Notes under the pieces: model-generated
Told to the model about the DNA's origin: nothing
Database searches by the model: none
What the model saw: the letters and a program-made list of their open reading frames with translations, nothing else
Translations under genes and position numbers: made by a program
Assembly (NCBI GenBank): GCA_013002625.1
Contig: JABDJE010000004.1
Span: 1 to 11,164, forward strand
Direction of reading: 5' to 3'
Source of the DNA: Saprospiraceae bacterium
Lineage (GTDB): Bacteria > Bacteroidota > Bacteroidia > Chitinophagales > Saprospiraceae
Length of the DNA stretch: 11,164 nt
In this document: piece after piece, positions 7,427-11,164 of the stretch
Position numbering within the stretch: position 1 is the first letter of the stretch
Layout: every line of letters starts with the position of its first letter

Positions 7427-8761
7427 TAGAAATACAATAGCACCAGCAATAAATCCAATGGCGGCAAGCCATCCTATTTTTTTCAGGTACCATATAAAGT
7501 CAATACGTTCCATTCCCATTGCTGCTACACCAGCGGCTGAACCAATAATCAGCATACTACCTCCAGTACCGGCTGCATAGGCAATAAAATGCCAGAGTTT
7601 TGCATCCATAACTTCAGAGTACATACCCATCGAAGCGGCAACAAGTGGGACATTATCAATGATCGCCGAGCCGACACCCAATAACATGATTACAACATCT
7701 TGATTTGGAATTGCTGTCTCCAGACCTTCAGCCAGATATCTTAAGGTCCCAACTCCATCTATGACCAGGGTCTCCAAGGCTGCAACAGCCATCAAAATTC
7801 CAAGGAAGAATAGAATGCTTGAAAACTCTATTCTGGACAATGCTTTATGGGCAGAGTACTCTTGTTTTCTTTCTTCATCAAAATCTTCTTCCGGATGAAT
7901 ATATTCCGATACCAGCCAAACGACTCCCATACTCAACATCATTCCCAAATAAGGAGGAAGGTGGGTAAGCGTTTTAAATATAGGCACGAAAATTATACCA
8001 CCCAGACCGAGGTAAAGCATTCGTTTACTCGAGAGTAATTTTGTTGCATTGCCATCCATATTTGTGTCATAATCGATTTCTCCTTTGAAGGGCTTCAAAA
8101 ATGACGCGATGAAAGTTGGAACGACCATGCAAAATATAGACGGGATTATAAGGAATTTAATTAATCCTAGAGTGGATACTTTTTTACCGATCCAAAGCAT
8201 TGTGGTGGTAACATCACCGATCGGTGACCAGGCACCTCCAGCGTTGGCTGCAATAACTACCATAGACGCAAACCATAATCTTTCTCCTCTGTCCCGGACA
8301 AGTTTTCTAAGTAGCGTTACGAGTACAATTGTTGCTGTAAGGTTGTCGATAATCGCAGAAAGGATAAATGCCAGGATACAAATGATCCAAAGCAATTTTG
8401 ATTTCTTCTTGGTCTTTACCCAACTTTTAAGAATATCAAAACCACGATGTAAATCGATTATTTCAACAATTGTCATGGCTCCAATCAAGAAAATCAATAT
8501 TTCAGCTGTCTTTCCCAGATGATGCAACAATGCATTACTGAACCCATCTGCTGCAGCGTCACTATGGCCGCCGGTCATGGCAAATAAATGTTCATGGCTA
8601 TCGACAATAGTTAGGTGACCCATATTGAATCCAATCGCAAGTAGCGCCCAACAGACAGCACCCATGATTATTGCAGGTACAGTTTTATCAAGTTTGAGTG
8701 GGTGTTCCAGAACTATGGCAAAATATCCAAGAATAAATGCCAAAATGATCATTGCAGTCAT
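7403..8761 (-). CDS. nhaD: Na+/H+ antiporter, NhaD family
   Basis: The 452-residue inner-membrane protein has about 11-12 hydrophobic segments and should exchange cytoplasmic Na+ (or Li+) for H+, supporting salt and pH homeostasis. Family signatures are clear: IIDNLTAT (about 137-144), AANAGGAWSPIGDVTTT (171-187) and the second-half IIDNVPLVAASMG (about 367-379). Asp and Asn in the two IIDN motifs and the Asp of GDVTTT are likely ion-path residues by family analogy. The N-terminal hydrophobic segment with EHPLKLDK is also typical. I place the start at the ATG at 8761 because a promoter fitting the Bacteroidota consensus lies just upstream and would be inside the gene if the TTG at 8815 or the GTG at 8809 were used. 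Related members of the IT superfamily, such as arsenite permeases, are less likely given the motifs. The gene is alone on its strand. Confidence 0.93.
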   Translation of the reverse strand: MTAMIILAFILGYFAIVLEHPLKLDKTVPAIIMGAVCWALLAIGFNMGHLTIVDSHEHLFAMTGGHSDAAADGFSNALLHHLGKTAEILIFLIGAMTIVEIIDLHRGFDILKSWVKTKKKSKLLWIICILAFILSAIIDNLTATIVLVTLLRKLVRDRGERLWFASMVVIAANAGGAWSPIGDVTTTMLWIGKKVSTLGLIKFLIIPSIFCMVVPTFIASFLKPFKGEIDYDTNMDGNATKLLSSKRMLYLGLGGIIFVPIFKTLTHLPPYLGMMLSMGVVWLVSEYIHPEEDFDEERKQEYSAHKALSRIEFSSILFFLGILMAVAALETLVIDGVGTLRYLAEGLETAIPNQDVVIMLLGVGSAIIDNVPLVAASMGMYSEVMDAKLWHFIAYAAGTGGSMLIIGSAAGVAAMGMERIDFIWYLKKIGWLAAIGFIAGAIVFLLMHPFLV

Positions 8762-8785
8762 AGTAATTTCTTGTTGTAAGTCGGG

Positions 8786-8815
8786 CAAAAATAGTATATA
8801 TTCTATCACATTCAA
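8786..8815 (-). promoter_or_regulatory. Bacteroidota-type promoter of nhaD
   Basis: Read on the minus strand, TTG (8815-8813), a 19-base spacer, then TATTTTTG (8793-8786) match the known TTG-N(17-23)-TAnnTTTG promoter of Bacteroidota exactly. Transcription would start near 8780, leaving a leader of about 20 bases before the ATG at 8761. The leader has no Shine-Dalgarno sequence but is A-rich (ACAAGAAATTACT), as is common in this phylum. Confidence 0.65.
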
Positions 8816-8904
8816 TACATTTTGAGCTAAATGATTGTTTAGTTTGAAGCATCATTTGTTTACACAATTCTTGAATTGTTTCTTCATGAAATAATTATTT
8901 GGAA

Positions 8905-8912
8905 TAATTTTG
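8905..8912 (+). promoter_or_regulatory. Candidate -7 box of the dus-cca operon
   Basis: TAATTTTG matches TAnnTTTG exactly and is the only exact match on the plus strand between the divergent genes. It ends four bases before the dus ATG, so transcription would begin at or next to the start codon, giving a leaderless mRNA. No TTG lies at the best spacing; the nearest, at 8876-8878, is 26 bases upstream, outside the usual 17-23. The call is tentative. Confidence 0.4.
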
Positions 8913-8916
8913 TCGC

Positions 8917-9915
8917 ATGGTTAAAATCGGGAATACAGAGTTAGGAGAATTTCCACTGTTGTTGGCTCCTATGGAAGATGTGAGTGATCCTCCATTCAGA
9001 GCACTTTGCAAGCGCAATGGCTGTGATATGATGTACACAGAATTTATTTCTGTTGAGGGATTGATACGGGATGCTGACAAGAGTGTTCAGAAGCTTGATA
9101 TATACGACTATGAAAGGCCTATCGGCATCCAGATATTCGGTGCAAACCTTGATTCAATGACCAGGGCAGCAGAAATTGTTGAAGAAGCTAAACCAGAGGT
9201 CCTTGACATTAATTTTGGCTGCCCCGTTAAAAAGGTGGTATGCAAAATGGCCGGCGCAGGCATATTACAAGATATTCCCCGTATGGTTTCCTTGACCGAA
9301 GCTATTGTGAAGTCAACCAATCTTCCCGTGACCGTAAAAACTCGATTGGGTTGGGACGATTCTACCATTTATATAGAAGAAGTCGCTGAGCGTCTCCAGG
9401 ATGTAGGTATTAAAGCCTTATCGATTCACGGGCGGACCAGAAAACAGATGTATAAAGGTGAAGCAGACTGGACAAAAATTGGCAGGATCAAAGAAAATCC
9501 TAGAATTCATATTCCCATATTTGGCAACGGCGATATCGATTCTCCTCAGAAAGCATTGGAATATAAAAACAGATACGGTGTCGATGGTATCATGATAGGT
9601 AGGGCCAGCATCGGTAACCCATGGGTATTTAAGCAAATTAAAGCCTATTTAAAAGATGGTACGATTATCGACCCACCAACTTTACATGATCGGGTAGAGG
9701 CCGTAAAAGAGCATCTCTCAAAATCTTTGGAATGGAAAGGTATGAAATTGGGCGTTCTTGAGATGAGAAGACATTACACCAATTACTTCAGAGGCCTGCC
9801 AAACATTAAAAAGTTCAGATCCTTGCTTGTAACGGAACATGATCCTGAAATACTATTCCAAATTTTGGATGACATCGAAGAACAATACGCCGACATTCAA
9901 TTGGCTGCCGTCTAA
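8917..9915 (+). CDS. dusB: tRNA-dihydrouridine synthase, DusB type
   Basis: The 332-residue cytoplasmic flavoenzyme reduces a specific uridine in the tRNA D-loop to dihydrouridine using FMN and NAD(P)H. It has an FMN-binding TIM barrel with APMEDVSD (17-24), the active-site motif N99-F-G-C102-P whose Cys is the expected catalytic acid, GAG (113-115), VKTRLGWD (140-147), IHGRTRKQMYKGEADW (170-185) with K141 and H171 as expected FMN or substrate contacts, then FGNGDI and GIMIGRASIGNPWVF for phosphate binding. A C-terminal helical tRNA-recognition domain containing MRRHYTNYFRGLP follows. Length is normal for DusB/NifR3; KKVVCKMAG after the Cys fits DusB better than DusA or DusC. The ATG at 8917 gives the usual N-terminus; no Shine-Dalgarno sequence is seen. 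It is the first gene of a two-gene operon with cca. Confidence 0.95.
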   Translation: MVKIGNTELGEFPLLLAPMEDVSDPPFRALCKRNGCDMMYTEFISVEGLIRDADKSVQKLDIYDYERPIGIQIFGANLDSMTRAAEIVEEAKPEVLDINFGCPVKKVVCKMAGAGILQDIPRMVSLTEAIVKSTNLPVTVKTRLGWDDSTIYIEEVAERLQDVGIKALSIHGRTRKQMYKGEADWTKIGRIKENPRIHIPIFGNGDIDSPQKALEYKNRYGVDGIMIGRASIGNPWVFKQIKAYLKDGTIIDPPTLHDRVEAVKEHLSKSLEWKGMKLGVLEMRRHYTNYFRGLPNIKKFRSLLVTEHDPEILFQILDDIEEQYADIQLAAV

Positions 9916-11164
9916 TGCATTTTGAATTTAAAAATAATGATGAAAGCAGTCTGGCTGCCTTGATAGGAGAGGAAGCAGACAAACTCGGATTTCCGGCTTA
10001 TTACGTAGGAGGATTTGTAAGGGATAGATTATTGGGAAGAGCATCCAAGGATATCGATGTAGTCTGCGTAGGGGATGGTATTGTATTGGCTAAGGCTGTA
10101 TCATCAAGACTTCAACTCCAAAGACAAGTGACCATCTTTAAGCGCTTTGGAACAGCTATGCTTAATTATAGGGATTTGGAGATTGAATTTGTAGGTGCTC
10201 GAAAAGAATCCTACAGTAAGGACTCTCGAAAGCCCAGTGTAAGTCCTGGTACTTTAGAGGATGATCAAAACAGGCGTGATTTCACCATCAATGCTTTGGC
10301 GGTATCTGTCAATGCAGAGCGTTTTGGTGAAATCCTTGATCCATTTAATGGTATAGAGGATTTAAAGAATGGAATTATAAGAACGCCATTGGAGCCATCC
10401 AAGACCTTTTCCGATGACCCCTTAAGAATGTTGAGAGCTATCCGTTTTGGCAGTCAATTGGGTTTTGAGATTCTGGATTCGACCTTTGAAGGCATCAAAC
10501 AAAATGCACATCGTATTGAGATTATTTCTGCGGAAAGAATCCACACTGAATTGAATAAAATATTGGCAACGAAGAGCCCATCTATTGGATTCGAAAGACT
10601 ATCAACCTCAGGCCTATTAAAATATATCATGCCGGAATTTGAGGCCTTAAGGGGCGTTGAATTTAAAAATGGGGTAGGGCACAAGGATAATTTTTACCAT
10701 ACGCTTAAAGTATTGGATAATCTATGTGCCATGTCAGATAACCTGTGGCTCAGATGGTCAGCGTTGCTGCACGATATCGCCAAACCGCCCACCAAAAAAT
10801 TCGTCGATGGCATAGGCTGGACTTTTCATGGCCATGAAGTGGTAGGTACAAGGATGGCATACAAGATTTTTAAAAGACTAAAGCTTCCTTTAGATCATAA
10901 ACTCAAGTACGTTCAAAAAATGATTCGTCTGCACCTTAGACCGATTAGCCTTACCAGAGAGGATATCACCGATAGTGCAATTAGAAGACTATTGTTTGAT
11001 GCCGGTGATGACATCGAGGACTTGATGATGTTGTGTAAAGCGGATATCACATCAAAGAATGAGAAGAAGGTTCAACGCATAAAAGAGAACTATGATATCG
11101 TAAGGCAGAAGCTCATCGATGTCGAGGAAAAGGATAAAATCAGAAATTGGCAACCGCCTATCAG
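9915..11164 (+). CDS. cca: CCA tRNA nucleotidyltransferase with HD domain (3' partial)
   Basis: The gene is open to the right edge; 416 full codons are visible and roughly 50-60 may be missing if it has the usual length. The enzyme adds or repairs the 3'-CCA end of tRNAs. The class II nucleotidyltransferase head shows YVGGFVRD (30-37), the metal-binding DID pair D46/D48, a third carboxylate around E91 (EIEF), RRDFTINALA (120-129) and DPLRMLRAIRFGSQLGF (from 168). An HD phosphohydrolase domain follows, with LLHDIAK around H286-D287 and FHGHEVVG after it. The pattern fits CCA-adding rather than poly(A) polymerase, but the split A-adding/CC-adding type cannot be excluded by eye. The ATG overlaps the dusB stop by one base (TAATG), with no Shine-Dalgarno sequence, so translation is probably coupled to dusB. 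Confidence 0.93.
   Translation, partial: MHFEFKNNDESSLAALIGEEADKLGFPAYYVGGFVRDRLLGRASKDIDVVCVGDGIVLAKAVSSRLQLQRQVTIFKRFGTAMLNYRDLEIEFVGARKESYSKDSRKPSVSPGTLEDDQNRRDFTINALAVSVNAERFGEILDPFNGIEDLKNGIIRTPLEPSKTFSDDPLRMLRAIRFGSQLGFEILDSTFEGIKQNAHRIEIISAERIHTELNKILATKSPSIGFERLSTSGLLKYIMPEFEALRGVEFKNGVGHKDNFYHTLKVLDNLCAMSDNLWLRWSALLHDIAKPPTKKFVDGIGWTFHGHEVVGTRMAYKIFKRLKLPLDHKLKYVQKMIRLHLRPISLTREDITDSAIRRLLFDAGDDIEDLMMLCKADITSKNEKKVQRIKENYDIVRQKLIDVEEKDKIRNWQPPI

Noticed and set aside
8085..8522. 145-codon plus-strand frame inside the antiporter region
   Set aside because: It is a shadow frame opposite clear NhaD motifs on the minus strand.

Overview
This window looks like chromosome from a member of the Bacteroidota, most likely the Saprospirales/Saprospiraceae. 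The reasons are a giant secreted protein with DUF11-type and HYR-like repeats, a dockerin-like segment and a C-terminal type IX secretion (T9SS) sorting domain; low GC; no Shine-Dalgarno sequences before the genes; and promoter motifs of the Bacteroidota kind (TTG, spacer, TAnnTTTG). The lineage call is inference from these traits.

Layout. (1) Positions 1-5788, plus strand: the 3' 1,928 codons of a giant surface or secreted protein whose start lies left of the window. Its visible order is two DUF11-like domains, ten HYR-like units of about 82 residues with four cysteines each, a divergent cysteine-containing region, a carboxypeptidase-regulatory-like domain, a dockerin-like EF-hand pair, a cohesin-like domain and a T9SS type A sorting domain. 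(2) Positions 5789-6169: no convincing protein gene, but four hairpins, two of them good intrinsic terminators. The second terminator lies only about 45 bases before the next gene, so an unrecognised small RNA or leader RNA is possible. (3) Positions 6170-7426, plus: a DUF4403-like protein without a signal peptide. (4) Positions 7403-8761, minus: an NhaD-type Na+/H+ antiporter, whose 3' end overlaps the previous gene tail to tail by 24 bases. (5) Positions 8762-8916: divergent promoter region. (6) Positions 8917-9915, plus: DusB-type tRNA-dihydrouridine synthase. (7) Positions 9915 to the right edge, plus: CCA tRNA nucleotidyltransferase, sharing one base with the dus stop codon (TAATG) and cut off by the window.

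How they work together. The dus-cca pair is a compact two-gene tRNA-processing unit, with base modification and CCA-end addition probably translationally coupled. The antiporter is transcribed away from it from its own promoter. The giant protein is a separate transcription unit closed by its own terminator, with a likely role in adhesion or cell-surface structure. I see no mobile element, CRISPR array, rRNA or tRNA gene. The most unusual structures are the higher-order A-B-C pattern in the HYR-like array and the structured intergenic region before the DUF4403-like gene.
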